Part shown: positions 52,117 to 60,372 of the stretch, piece by piece | Position numbering within the stretch: the first letter of the stretch is position 1 | Layout of the letters: the number at the start of each line of letters is the position of its first letter | From: Pseudomonas sp. K2I15 | GTDB lineage: Bacteria > Pseudomonadota > Gammaproteobacteria > Pseudomonadales > Pseudomonadaceae | Assembly: GCF_002204795.1 (NCBI RefSeq) | Contig: NZ_NIXO01000033.1 | Span: 1-64,000 of the forward strand | Length of the DNA stretch: 64,000 bases | Reading direction: 5' to 3' | Position numbers and translations under genes: made by a program | Notes under the pieces: generated by a model | The model's database searches: none | What the model was told of the DNA's origin: nothing | Seen by the model: the letters and a program-made list of their open reading frames with translations, nothing else

Positions 52117-52989
52117 TCATGCGTCTGCGCACGCTTCCCGTAGCCATTCACTGAAACACGCGGCCGCCTCGCTGGTATCGCCTTGCGGGGCGATCAGCCA
52201 ATAGCCGATCTCGCTTTGGTAGGGCGGCCAGTCGAAGGCCTGTACCAAGGTACCTTCCTTTAGCCTGCGTTCGATCAAGCGGTGACGACCCATGGCGATG
52301 CCCTGGCCGGCGACAGCGGCCTCGACCACGATGTTGTAGTCGTGCAGCAGGGCCTTGGGGTAGTGCTCCACATCCACCTGATAATGCCGGGACCAGTCGG
52401 TCCACTCGAAGGGGCGGTGCGAGGTTGCCATCAACAGCGGGCCGTTTTCCAGCTGGCTGGCCTTGAACGTTGGGCTGCACACCGGTGAAAGGGTTTCGTT
52501 CATCAGGCGTGTTGCCTGCACGTCAGCCCAGTCGCCCTTGCCGTATCGAATCGCCAGGTCCACCTCGGCGGCGGCGACATCTGCCAGTTGAATCGCTGGC
52601 ACCAACTCCACCTGGATGTGCGGATAGCGGCCGAGAAACCCGGCCAGGCGCGGTGCCAGCCACAAGGTGGCGAACGAGGCGAGCAAGCCGATTCGCAGCA
52701 CGCTGGTGGTGGGCGGCGTTTGTTGTTGGCGGGTAGCGGCGGCGATGGCGTCGAGGGCGGGGCGGATTTGATCGTAGTAGTGTTGGCCGTCTTCGGTCAG
52801 ATCGATGGCACGGGTGCGTCGGATAAAGAGAGGCTTACCCAAATGTTGTTCGAGCTTTTGCACTTGATGGCTGAGGGCACTCTGAGTTACCGACAACTCG
52901 GCGGCGGCCTTGATAAAGCTCAAATGCCGGGCCACGGCCTCAAAGGCGCGCAGGGCCAGAAGTGGGGGAAGGTCCTTGTGCAGTGCCAC
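52117..52989 (-). CDS. LysR-family regulator, GcvA-like
   Basis: 290 residues from a GTG at 52989; an ATG at 53052 is also in frame but adds an unusual Arg/Ser/Pro-rich leader. HTH with LPPLLALRAFEAVARHLSFIKAAAELSVTQSALSHQVQKLE, and an effector domain typical of GcvA/AmpR-like LysR proteins (LAIRYGKGDWADV). It lies downstream of (and in the same direction as) nothing but close to the RidA operon (88 bases), its likely target. Confidence 0.86.
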   Translation of the reverse strand: MALHKDLPPLLALRAFEAVARHLSFIKAAAELSVTQSALSHQVQKLEQHLGKPLFIRRTRAIDLTEDGQHYYDQIRPALDAIAAATRQQQTPPTTSVLRIGLLASFATLWLAPRLAGFLGRYPHIQVELVPAIQLADVAAAEVDLAIRYGKGDWADVQATRLMNETLSPVCSPTFKASQLENGPLLMATSHRPFEWTDWSRHYQVDVEHYPKALLHDYNIVVEAAVAGQGIAMGRHRLIERRLKEGTLVQAFDWPPYQSEIGYWLIAPQGDTSEAAACFSEWLREACADA

Positions 52990-53122
52990 GTCGAACGCTC
53001 TGTGTGAGGGGTGGGATGGGGGGATTTTGCGGGCAAATACGCGGGATGACATCGATTTTGTTTACGCGGGATTGGCGCAGGACGCATTATTGGGGCATCC
53101 AAGCCATTACGTAAGCCAAGCC

Positions 53123-53284
53123 ATGAGTGACGATGACAAGCTGATAGACCTGAATGCCGAGCGGGCCAAACGTGTGCATGACCTGAATGACAAGCGACTG
53201 AATGAAGTGCGCCAGGCGTTTGAGCAGGCAATGCCGTTGGGCAAGGCCAAGAAAAAGCCGAAAAATAAACCGAAAAAGCGTTGA
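53123..53284 (+). CDS. Small basic-tailed protein
   Basis: 53 residues: MSDDDKLIDLNAERAKRVHDL, an amphipathic helix, and a Lys-rich tail (GKAKKKPKNKPKKR). The only ATG candidate lies at 53123; ribosome-site match is weak. It may bind nucleic acid or ribosome by charge alone. Conserved in pseudomonads as far as I recall; no function known. Confidence 0.55.
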   Translation: MSDDDKLIDLNAERAKRVHDLNDKRLNEVRQAFEQAMPLGKAKKKPKNKPKKR

Positions 53285-53348
53285 TATAGCCTGCATCGAT
53301 TGATGCAGGTCAGTTATTTCCCTTCTTTACGCTCCTTCGCGGGCGACA

Positions 53349-53362
53349 TTGATCCTCGTCAA
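53349..53362 (+). promoter_or_regulatory. ANR/FNR box before ccoM-like gene
   Basis: TTGAT-cctc-GTCAA matches the ANR/FNR consensus TTGAT-N4-ATCAA with one mismatch. A -10 like taactt at 53385-53390 puts the box near -41, the class II activating position. Predicts induction at low oxygen. Confidence 0.7.
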
Positions 53363-53427
53363 TTTCTTGTTTCGTCTTCTTGGTTAACTTAGCCCTATCG
53401 CAACAGGGCAAGTGCAGGAGGCCGGTC

Positions 53428-53544
53428 ATGTTTTTCGATAATGTGGTGTTTGCCGGAGTGCTGACGGTTGGCCTCATGGTGATGTTCTTTGTTGGGTTTG
53501 GAATTTTTATCTGGAAAGACGCTAATAAGCGTAAGAGGCCTTAG
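53428..53544 (+). CDS. ccoM: Small cbb3 oxidase subunit, CcoM-like
   Basis: 38 residues, one transmembrane helix (VLTVGLMVMFFVGFGIFIW) with a short N terminus MFFDNVVFAG and a basic C terminus KDANKRKRP. This matches CcoM, the single-helix subunit found in the Pseudomonas stutzeri cbb3 oxidase structure, as I remember it. AGGAGG lies six bases before the ATG and an ANR box lies upstream, both fitting an oxygen-regulated oxidase part. The oxidase genes themselves (ccoNOP) are not in the window. Too short for standard gene calling. Confidence 0.72.
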   Translation: MFFDNVVFAGVLTVGLMVMFFVGFGIFIWKDANKRKRP

Positions 53545-53579
53545 GTCTTTCCGGGGTACATGAGCACGCAAGGCATTTT

Positions 53580-53604
53580 GGGCGACTTCGGTCGCCTTTT
53601 TTTT
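53580..53604 (+). terminator. Rho-independent terminator after ccoM
   Basis: Stem ggcgac / gtcgcc closed by a ttcg tetraloop, followed by eight T, 36 bases after the stop codon. Confidence 0.9.
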
Positions 53605-53630
53605 GTTTTGGGTTTAGTGGCGGGATGTGG

Positions 53631-54290
53631 GGGTATATCCATTATTTAGGTAACGGCCACTTATGGTTTCGTTCTTACAGCGAGTCACTTTTTTACAAAC
53701 GCCTAAAAAAGTAACCAAAAAACGCTTTGCCCCACCACTCGGTGCCTCGCTTAGGCTCGGCATGCCGGAACGAAGGCACCGCGAAGCGGGTCGCCGCTCC
53801 ACCGTGCCTACTTGCGGCCATCGTGGTTGACGGGCCCCGTAGATCAAGATCAAAAGCAGAGCTGCTTTTATGTGGGAGCGGGCTTGCTCGCGAAAAACCT
53901 GAGGGCGCCGCGTTCATTCAGGACGCCAGCGTCATCGTTAACGACCTTCGCGAGCAAGCCCGCTCCCACATTTGGACCGTGCCCGCGTTCGCTTTTGATT
54001 TTGCTTCACCACACTCAAGCCGGCCGGTAGGCCGCTGTGTTCTTGATCTGCTGTTGATCTTGATCTTAGGCGCCCCGTTAAACCACGCTGGCCGAACGAA
54101 GGTAGTACTGCGCGGCGGCCCGCGTAGTAATACCGGGGAGAGGGCACACCGAGCCTAAGCGAGGTGCCGAGTGGTGGGGCAAGAGCGTTTTGCTTACTTT
54201 TGACTGGGCCGGCATTTCGGCTGTTCAAAAGTGAGCCGCTGTAAGAGCGGAACCAATATCAGCCCCAACCCAAATAACGGATATACACAC
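53631..54290. repeat. Large palindromic intergenic element, copy B
   Basis: About 660 bases, same orientation and structure as copy A at 39640-40402: ends gttcttacagcgagtcactt (53671) and complement near 54227-54248, ccaccactcggtgcctcgct arms, central REPIN (53871-53971) with an identical spacer containing ggcgccgcgttcattcagg. Relative to copy A it lacks about 100 bases of GC-rich hairpin on both flanks. Confidence 0.85.
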
Positions 54291-54303
54291 AATCATCCAG
54301 CCA

Positions 54304-54336
54304 TAAAAAAAGGCGCAACCCTCACAGGTCGCACCT
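54304..54336 (-). terminator. Terminator after the phosphate transporter gene
   Basis: On the minus strand GGTGCGACC / GGTTGCGCC (with one G-T pair) and a run of seven T, 22 bases past the stop codon. Confidence 0.85.
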
Positions 54337-54357
54337 TCTTCACAATCATCAGAGCTG

Positions 54358-55833
54358 TCAGCTACCCAAAGCCTTGGAAGCCAACCAGAACAACCCAGCC
54401 GAAAGGCCCACAGTCGCCGGCAGCGTCAACACCCAAGCCATCAAAATGGTCTTAACGGTGCCACCTTGCAGCCCACTCTTGTTCGCCACCATGGTCCCGG
54501 CCACACCCGAAGACAACACATGGGTTGTAGAAACCGGCAGGCTAAAGATGTTAGCCAAACCAATCATGCTGGCCGTGGTGATCTGCGCCGACATGCCCTG
54601 GGCATACGTCATCCCTTGCTTGCCGATCTTCTCACCAATGGTCAACACCACACGCTTCCAGCCCACCATAGTGCCCAGGCCCAAGGCCAGTGCTACCGCC
54701 AGGATTACCCAGAACGGCGCATATTCGGTGGTAGCCGTCAGATCCTTGCGCAACTTATCCAGGTCCGACTTCTCACGCGCTTCCAGGCCAGGCAACTTGC
54801 CCACCTTCTTCGCCGTGTCATCCAGGCATAACAGATAACGACGCACTTCAATCCGGTGCTCAGCGGTCAACGAATGGTAGTCAGACACACCCTTCAACGT
54901 ATCCAGCAGGGCGTTGATAGTCGGTTCAGTCTGCTGCGGATTGCACTGGAACTTGCCCGGCAAATCGTCTTTCACACTCTTGCCCAAGGCAAGGAACTCA
55001 CCCAGCGTCTCGTGATTACGCTGGTAGAACTGATTCAAGTGCAGCGTGGCGTCGCGGGTGCGCTCGATCTGGTAAGTGGTGCTGCCCAGGTCCAATACAA
55101 ACTGCGCCGGCACAATACCAATCAACACCAGCATGATCAGGCCAATACCCTTCTGACCATCGTTGGAACCGTGCACAAAGCTCACGGCCATCGCCGAAAT
55201 TACCAGTACCAGGCGGTTCCAGAACGGCGGGTGCTTCTTGTCGTCGACTTTGCGGCGCTGGTCCGGCGTCTTGTGCATCTTCGACAGCGGGCGCCACCAT
55301 TTCAGGCCCAGCAGCACCAAGGCTGCCACCACGAAACCGGCCATCGGCGAGAACACCAGCGAGGCGCCGATATCGATCGCTTTCTGCCAGTTGACGCCGT
55401 CAGCCAGGGGGATGTCGTTGATCAGGGCGTTGGCCAGGCCCACACCGAGGATCGAACCGATCAGGGTGTGGGAGCTGGACGCCGGGATCCCGAAATACCA
55501 GGTGCCGAGGTTCCAGGTGATCGCCGCTGCCAATAATGAGAAGACCATGGCCAGACCGTGGCCGGTGTTCACATTGATCAGCAGCTCCACCGGCAGCAAG
55601 TGCACGATGGCATACGCAACACCGACCCCACCGAGCAACACGCCGAGGAAGTTGAACACCCCGGAGAAGAACACGGCCAGATGCGGAGGCATGGCTTTGG
55701 TATAGATGACTGTGGCAACCGCGTTAGCGGTGTCATGAAAGCCATTGATGAACTCGAAGGCGAGGACAAAGGCCAGGGCGAGCAACAGGCTCACTAGAAC
55801 CCAAGCATCCAGTCCGCTGAATAAATCGATCAT
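54358..55833 (-). CDS. PiT-family inorganic phosphate transporter
   Basis: 491 residues from the ATG at 55833. Two halves, each with the PiT signature: FEFINGFHDTANAVATVIYTKAM near the N terminus and VHGSNDGQKGIGLI in the second half; GIPASSSHTLIGSILGVG and LPVSTTHVLSSGVAGTM are the paired STTH motifs. A charged cytoplasmic loop of about 150 residues separates the halves. Symports phosphate (often as metal phosphate) with H+; low-affinity and usually constitutive. No PhoB box seen upstream. Confidence 0.93.
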   Translation of the reverse strand: MIDLFSGLDAWVLVSLLLALAFVLAFEFINGFHDTANAVATVIYTKAMPPHLAVFFSGVFNFLGVLLGGVGVAYAIVHLLPVELLINVNTGHGLAMVFSLLAAAITWNLGTWYFGIPASSSHTLIGSILGVGLANALINDIPLADGVNWQKAIDIGASLVFSPMAGFVVAALVLLGLKWWRPLSKMHKTPDQRRKVDDKKHPPFWNRLVLVISAMAVSFVHGSNDGQKGIGLIMLVLIGIVPAQFVLDLGSTTYQIERTRDATLHLNQFYQRNHETLGEFLALGKSVKDDLPGKFQCNPQQTEPTINALLDTLKGVSDYHSLTAEHRIEVRRYLLCLDDTAKKVGKLPGLEAREKSDLDKLRKDLTATTEYAPFWVILAVALALGLGTMVGWKRVVLTIGEKIGKQGMTYAQGMSAQITTASMIGLANIFSLPVSTTHVLSSGVAGTMVANKSGLQGGTVKTILMAWVLTLPATVGLSAGLFWLASKALGS

Positions 55834-56142
55834 GAAGGTTTTCTGACCCGGTCGTAAGGGGGCGCGATTATGCCAGAAAACATCGGTAATCAATGCACTA
55901 GCTGCTCATCGGTAACATTCTTCAACGAAAAAAAATGGGGGGTATGGGCGCATCCCGGCGTTTTCGGGGCTTTGGCAAGTGTTTGATTTATAAAGGATGT
56001 AGTGAAAATTTGCGGATTAAACCGCCGAAAGGGAATATCTGAAACAATTGTATGAAATTTCGGTAAGACGCCATGAAGGGGCTTCCCTCCGCCAGCGCGG
56101 TACTGGCAGAGAGATGGCACTTGGAAGCTCAACCCGAATCGC
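55834..56142. other. Intergenic region, no gene seen
   Basis: 309 bases, AT-rich in the middle, between the phosphate transporter start and the end of a small hypothetical gene. No repeat or clear operator is visible; the transporter promoter must lie here. Confidence 0.5.
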
Positions 56143-56343
56143 TTATGGCTCTTCGGCTTTGAGGTCCTGTTCAATCTTTTGGATTTCCTGGGCAAAAGCC
56201 TGGTCGAGCAGACTGGCTCGTTTGCGCCATGGCTTGCGTTCAGGTTCTGGCTGGGCGGCGTAGGTGGTGACTTCCCCGCCGTAAACATCCTTGTAACGTT
56301 GTTCCTGGCGCTCAAGTTCCGCGCGCAGTTCGTCTTTCGTCAC
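56143..56343 (-). CDS. Small hypothetical protein
   Basis: 66 residues from a GTG with AGGT about eight bases upstream. A charged helix (TKDELRAELERQEQRYKDVYGG) followed by a Lys/Arg-rich segment and an acidic helix ending DLKAEEP. No transmembrane part, no known domain; similar small proteins occur in pseudomonads. Start choice is uncertain. Confidence 0.5.
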   Translation of the reverse strand: MTKDELRAELERQEQRYKDVYGGEVTTYAAQPEPERKPWRKRASLLDQAFAQEIQKIEQDLKAEEP

Positions 56344-57032
56344 ATTGTTACCTAATTGAGTTGAGTTTGATTCCGGTGAAGCGCGATGCCGGGAAGTCGA
56401 CCCGGTATACCGACAATCCTAAAGATCAGCGTGTGTAGGTATACAGGAAAAACCACTTCTTTATTGCACGCGGCCACGATACCGGAGAAGAACAGCTGTC
56501 GTAGCAACAGTTTCTTGTTCACAGCCACAAGCAGTTGGCAGGCATTTGAAATGAGTGTCAGGTACTTGCGGCGCAGCATGCACTTGCACAAAGCCGGTGC
56601 ATGGCTGGGTGAGGTTCGTCCTCGGGGGCTAGACGAGGCACGCCTCTACACAGGATGCATTATAGCGATGCATTTGAATAACACTATCGCCATCAAGTTA
56701 AAAATCGTCAACTTTGTGTGAGGGTTTTGTTACGCGGGCATGTGAGGTACTTGCTGAACTATTGGCGTCATAAATGATGCGGTGTTCTACAGGCGGTAAA
56801 TAAATCTTAAGTTCTTTCGTACATCAGTCGATTCTGAAAGTCGATTGAGATACCGGTCAAGCGGGTGGCAGTTTGGATCCAACACCGGCCGGCGGTGAAA
56901 AATTGCGATAATCGAATGATCGTCCGATAATCGCCCAATGTTGACTGTCCTGCCTTGTGTATCAATTGCACGGCGGCTTGTAATATCGGTCACCCCTCCC
57001 GCAGCGGTTAAAAATAAGAGAAAGGACCCCAA
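56344..57032. other. AT-rich intergenic region before pcaR
   Basis: 689 bases of lower GC than the neighbours. Reading frames across it (for example 56386-56721 on the plus strand) lack ribosome sites and familiar domains. The only structure seen is the pair of PcaR-like sites at 56905-56935. Confidence 0.5.
56905..56935. promoter_or_regulatory. Paired PcaR operator-like sites before pcaR
   Basis: Two cgataatcg motifs at 56906 and 56925, 19 bases apart, about 100 bases before the pcaR start. The same motif and spacing occur before pcaI. Suggests autoregulation by PcaR. Confidence 0.55.
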
Positions 57033-57875
57033 ATGAACGATCAATTGCGCAACTCCTTCGCATCAGTGGCGCCGCCGATCGTTGCTTCGCCGGCCAAGCG
57101 CATCCAGGCGTTTACCGGTGATCCGGACTTCATGACTTCCCTGGCCCGTGGCCTGGCCGTGGTGCAGGCGTTCCAGGAGCGCAAGCGCCACCTGACCATC
57201 GCCCAGATCAGCCACCGCACGGAAATCCCTCGCGCCGCCGTGCGCCGTTGCCTGCACACCCTGATCAAACTCGGCTACGCCACCACCGACGGCCGCACCT
57301 ATTCGCTGCTGCCCAAGGTGCTGACCCTCGGCCACGCGTACTTGTCCTCCACGCCCCTGGCCGTTTCGGCCCAGCCGTACCTGGACCGCATGAGCGAGCA
57401 ACTCCACGAAGCCTGCAACATGGCGACCCTGGAAGGTGATGACATCCTCTACATCGCCCGCTCCGCCACCACCCAGCGCCTGATTTCCGTCGACCTGTCG
57501 GTGGGCGGCCGTCTGCCGGCCTATTGCACCTCTATGGGCCGTATCCTGCTGGCGGCACTCGATGACGCCTCGCTGCAGGACTACCTCGACCACGCCGACC
57601 TGCAAACCAAGACCAGCCGCACCCTCACCACCCCGCAAGCCTTGCTCGAATGCCTGCAGGAAGTGCGGCAGCAGGGCTGGTGCATCGTCGACCAGGAACT
57701 CGAGCAGGGCCTGCGCTCCATCGCCGTGCCGGTGTACGACGCTTCTGGCCAGGTGTTGGCCGCGCTGAACGTCAGCACCCATGCCGGGCGGGTCAGCCGC
57801 AGCGAGCTGGAGCAGCGTTTCCTGCCGAGCATGCTCAGCGCCAGCCAGGAGCTGAGTGCCCAGCTGTTTGCGTAA
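57033..57875 (+). CDS. pcaR: IclR-type activator of the beta-ketoadipate pathway, PcaR
   Basis: 280 residues. N-terminal winged HTH (about 35-100: FMTSLARGLAVVQAF, ISHRTEIPRAAVRRCLHTLIKLGYA) and a C-terminal IclR effector domain (GDDILYIARSATTQRLISVDLSVGGRLPAYCTSMGRILLA, DQELEQGLRSIAVPVYDASG). The match to P. putida PcaR is close over most of the length as I recall it. It responds to beta-ketoadipate and activates pcaIJ, pcaK and related genes. First gene of the pca block. Confidence 0.94.
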   Translation: MNDQLRNSFASVAPPIVASPAKRIQAFTGDPDFMTSLARGLAVVQAFQERKRHLTIAQISHRTEIPRAAVRRCLHTLIKLGYATTDGRTYSLLPKVLTLGHAYLSSTPLAVSAQPYLDRMSEQLHEACNMATLEGDDILYIARSATTQRLISVDLSVGGRLPAYCTSMGRILLAALDDASLQDYLDHADLQTKTSRTLTTPQALLECLQEVRQQGWCIVDQELEQGLRSIAVPVYDASGQVLAALNVSTHAGRVSRSELEQRFLPSMLSASQELSAQLFA

Positions 57876-58020
57876 GCTGTTCGGTGACCGCACAGATCCC
57901 GGCTGGATGAATTGACGGTGTTTCCCCAGGCTTATTAATGTGCGGCAGCGCTCTGCGTCGCCCCAATAATAATGACGACTCAACGTCGTTCGCCCGCCCA
58001 TCGGTGTGGAAATAAAAATA

Positions 58021-59367
58021 ATGAATCAGCCTTCACCTGCTGTCGGTACCTGCCTGGACGTTCAGTCCTTCATCAACGCCCAGCCGCTGTCGCGGTATCA
58101 GTGGCGGGTGGTGATCCTGTGTTTTCTCATCGTTTTCCTCGACGGCCTCGACACCGCCGCCATGGGCTTTATCGCCCCGGCGCTGTCCCAGGACTGGGGC
58201 ATTGACCGCGCCAGCCTCGGCCCGGTGATGAGTGCCGCGTTGATCGGCATGGTCTTTGGCGCCCTGGGCTCCGGCCCGCTGGCCGACCGCTTCGGGCGCA
58301 AAGTAGTGCTGGTGGGGGCGGTGCTGGTGTTTGGTGCCTTCAGCCTGGCTTCGGCCTACAGCAGCAACGTTGATCAACTGCTGATCCTGCGCTTCCTGAC
58401 CGGACTGGGCCTGGGCGCCGGCATGCCAAACGCCACGACGCTGCTCTCCGAATACACCCCGGAACGCCATAAGTCGTTGCTGGTGACCAGTATGTTCTGC
58501 GGCTTCAACCTGGGCATGGCCGGTGGCGGGTTTATTTCGGCCAAGTTGATCCCGGCCTTCGGCTGGCACAGCTTGCTGATGATCGGCGGCATCTTGCCGT
58601 TGATCCTCGCGGTGGTGTTGCTGTTCTGGCTGCCGGAGTCGGCGCGTTACCTGGTGGTGCGCAACCGCGGTACCGACAAGGTGCGCAAGACCCTCGCGCC
58701 GATCGAACCAAGCATCGTCGCCCAGGCCTCAAGCTTCAGCGTGCCCGAGCAAAAAACCGTCAAGGCACGCAACGTGTTCGCGGTGATCTTCTCCGGCACC
58801 TACAGCGCCGGCACCTTGCTGTTGTGGCTGACCTATTTCATGGGCCTGGTGATTGTTTACCTGCTGACCAGTTGGCTGCCGACCCTGATGCGCGACAGCG
58901 GCGCCAGCATGGAACAGGCCGCGTTTATCGGCGCGTTGTTCCAGTTTGGCGGCGTACTGAGCGCGGTCGGCGTGGGTTGGGCGATGGACCGGTTCAATCC
59001 CCACAAGGTCATCGGCATCTTCTACCTGCTGGCCGGGGTGTTTGCCTACGCAGTGGGGCAGAGCCTGGGCAATATCACGCTGCTGGCAACCCTGGTGCTG
59101 ATCGCTGGCATGTGCGTCAACGGTGCGCAGTCGGCGATGCCGTCTTTGGCCGCACGTTTCTACCCGACTCAAGGCCGCGCCACCGGCGTGTCGTGGATGC
59201 TCGGCATCGGTCGTTTTGGCGCGATCCTCGGCGCATGGATGGGCGCGACCTTGCTGGGCCTGGGCTGGAACTTCGAACAAGTGCTGACGGCGCTGGTGAT
59301 TCCGGCAGCATTGGCCGCCACGGCGGTGGTGATCAAGGGCCTGGTCAGCCATGCGGATGCGACGTAA
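58021..59367 (+). CDS. pcaK: 4-hydroxybenzoate/protocatechuate transporter PcaK
   Basis: 448 residues, MFS aromatic-acid:H+ symporter with twelve helices. The loop 2-3 motif PLADRFGRKVVLVGAVL (DGRxxG-type) and the N-terminal FLIVFLDGLDTAAMGFIAPAL with the essential Asp pair are AAHS-family marks; PESARYLVVRNRG follows the sixth helix. Length equals P. putida PcaK. In that species PcaK also mediates chemotaxis to 4-hydroxybenzoate. The start is the ATG at 58021, where the AAHS-type N terminus begins; a start five codons earlier is also open. Confidence 0.94.
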   Translation: MNQPSPAVGTCLDVQSFINAQPLSRYQWRVVILCFLIVFLDGLDTAAMGFIAPALSQDWGIDRASLGPVMSAALIGMVFGALGSGPLADRFGRKVVLVGAVLVFGAFSLASAYSSNVDQLLILRFLTGLGLGAGMPNATTLLSEYTPERHKSLLVTSMFCGFNLGMAGGGFISAKLIPAFGWHSLLMIGGILPLILAVVLLFWLPESARYLVVRNRGTDKVRKTLAPIEPSIVAQASSFSVPEQKTVKARNVFAVIFSGTYSAGTLLLWLTYFMGLVIVYLLTSWLPTLMRDSGASMEQAAFIGALFQFGGVLSAVGVGWAMDRFNPHKVIGIFYLLAGVFAYAVGQSLGNITLLATLVLIAGMCVNGAQSAMPSLAARFYPTQGRATGVSWMLGIGRFGAILGAWMGATLLGLGWNFEQVLTALVIPAALAATAVVIKGLVSHADAT

Positions 59368-59393
59368 ACCGACCGATAGCAAGATAACAATAT

Positions 59394-59426
59394 GTTCGAT
59401 AATCGAACGCTCAGTCGATTATCGGA
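59394..59426. promoter_or_regulatory. Paired PcaR operator-like sites before pcaI
   Basis: gttcgataatcgaac (59394-59408) closely matches the 15-bp PcaR site I remember from the P. putida pcaI promoter, and cgattatcg follows at 59416, 19 bases further. The site lies 107-121 bases before the pcaI start. Confidence 0.65.
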
Positions 59427-59514
59427 TTGTTTGGCCTCAACCCTCGGCTTAATCTTCAAACACTTCGGCGCTGCCTCCAGCGCCTTTTTCGATCCATACC
59501 GGGAGCCCAACCCC

Positions 59515-60372
59515 ATGGCTGAAATCCTTTCCCTGGCCGAGGCCGTGAAGCAGTTCGTGAATGACGGCGACACCGTTGCACTCGAAGGCTTTACTCACCT
59601 GATCCCTACGGCGGCAGGTCATGAAATCATTCGTCAGGGCAAGAAAGACCTGACGCTGGTGCGCATGACGCCCGACCTGATCTACGACCAGTTGATCGGC
59701 GCCGGCTGTGCACGCAAGCTGATTTTCTCCTGGGGCGGCAACCCGGGTGTGGGTTCCCTGCATCGCCTGCGGGATGCGGTTGAAAAACAATGGCCGCAAC
59801 CGCTGGAGATCGAAGAACACAGCCACGCCGACCTGGCCAATGCCTACGTCGCCGGTGCATCCGGCCTGCCATTCGCGGTGCTGCGCGCCTACGCCGGCTC
59901 CGACCTGCCCAAGGTCAACCCGCTGATCAAGACCGTGACCTGTCCCTTCACTGGCGAAGTGCTGGCGGCCGTGCCGTCGGTGCGCCCGGACATCACCGTG
60001 ATCCACGCACAAAAGGCTGACCGCAAGGGCAACGTGCTGCTGTGGGGCATTCTCGGTGTGCAAAAGGAGGCGGCCCTGGCGGCCAAGCGCTGCATCGTCA
60101 CTGTCGAAGAAATCGTCGACGACCTCAACGCCCCGATGAACGCCTGCGTACTGCCGACCTGGGCCCTGACCGCGGTGTGCCACGTGCCAGGCGGCGCGCA
60201 TCCGTCCTACGCCCTCGGTTATACCGAGCGTGACAACCGCTTCTACCAGGCCTGGGACCCGATCGCCCGAGACCGTGAGACGTTTACCGCGTGGATCAAC
60301 GAATACATCCACGGTACCGCCAATTTCAGTGAATTCCAGGCCAAGCTGGCCACCGCGCAGGAGGCCAAGTAA
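59515..60372 (+). CDS. pcaI: 3-oxoadipate CoA-transferase subunit A
   Basis: 285 residues from the ATG at 59515 (GGGAG ten bases upstream). With PcaJ it moves CoA from succinyl-CoA to beta-ketoadipate. Family I CoA-transferase alpha fold: VALEGFTHLIPTAAGHEIIRQG and LIFSWGGNPGVGSLHRLRDAVE. The catalytic Glu lies in the partner subunit. Its TAA overlaps the pcaJ ATG by one base. Confidence 0.94.
   Translation: MAEILSLAEAVKQFVNDGDTVALEGFTHLIPTAAGHEIIRQGKKDLTLVRMTPDLIYDQLIGAGCARKLIFSWGGNPGVGSLHRLRDAVEKQWPQPLEIEEHSHADLANAYVAGASGLPFAVLRAYAGSDLPKVNPLIKTVTCPFTGEVLAAVPSVRPDITVIHAQKADRKGNVLLWGILGVQKEAALAAKRCIVTVEEIVDDLNAPMNACVLPTWALTAVCHVPGGAHPSYALGYTERDNRFYQAWDPIARDRETFTAWINEYIHGTANFSEFQAKLATAQEAK

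Noticed and set aside
53727..54158. Reading frames inside the palindromic element copy B (and similar in copy A)
   Set aside because: They run through inverted repeat arms and REPs and are matched by equally open frames on the other strand.
55890..56315. 141-codon minus-strand frame overlapping the 66-residue hypothetical gene
   Set aside because: Frame lies out of phase with the better supported gene and has no start signal.
56386..56721. 111-codon plus-strand frame in the AT-rich region before pcaR
   Set aside because: No ribosome-binding site or domain, and composition unlike neighbouring genes.
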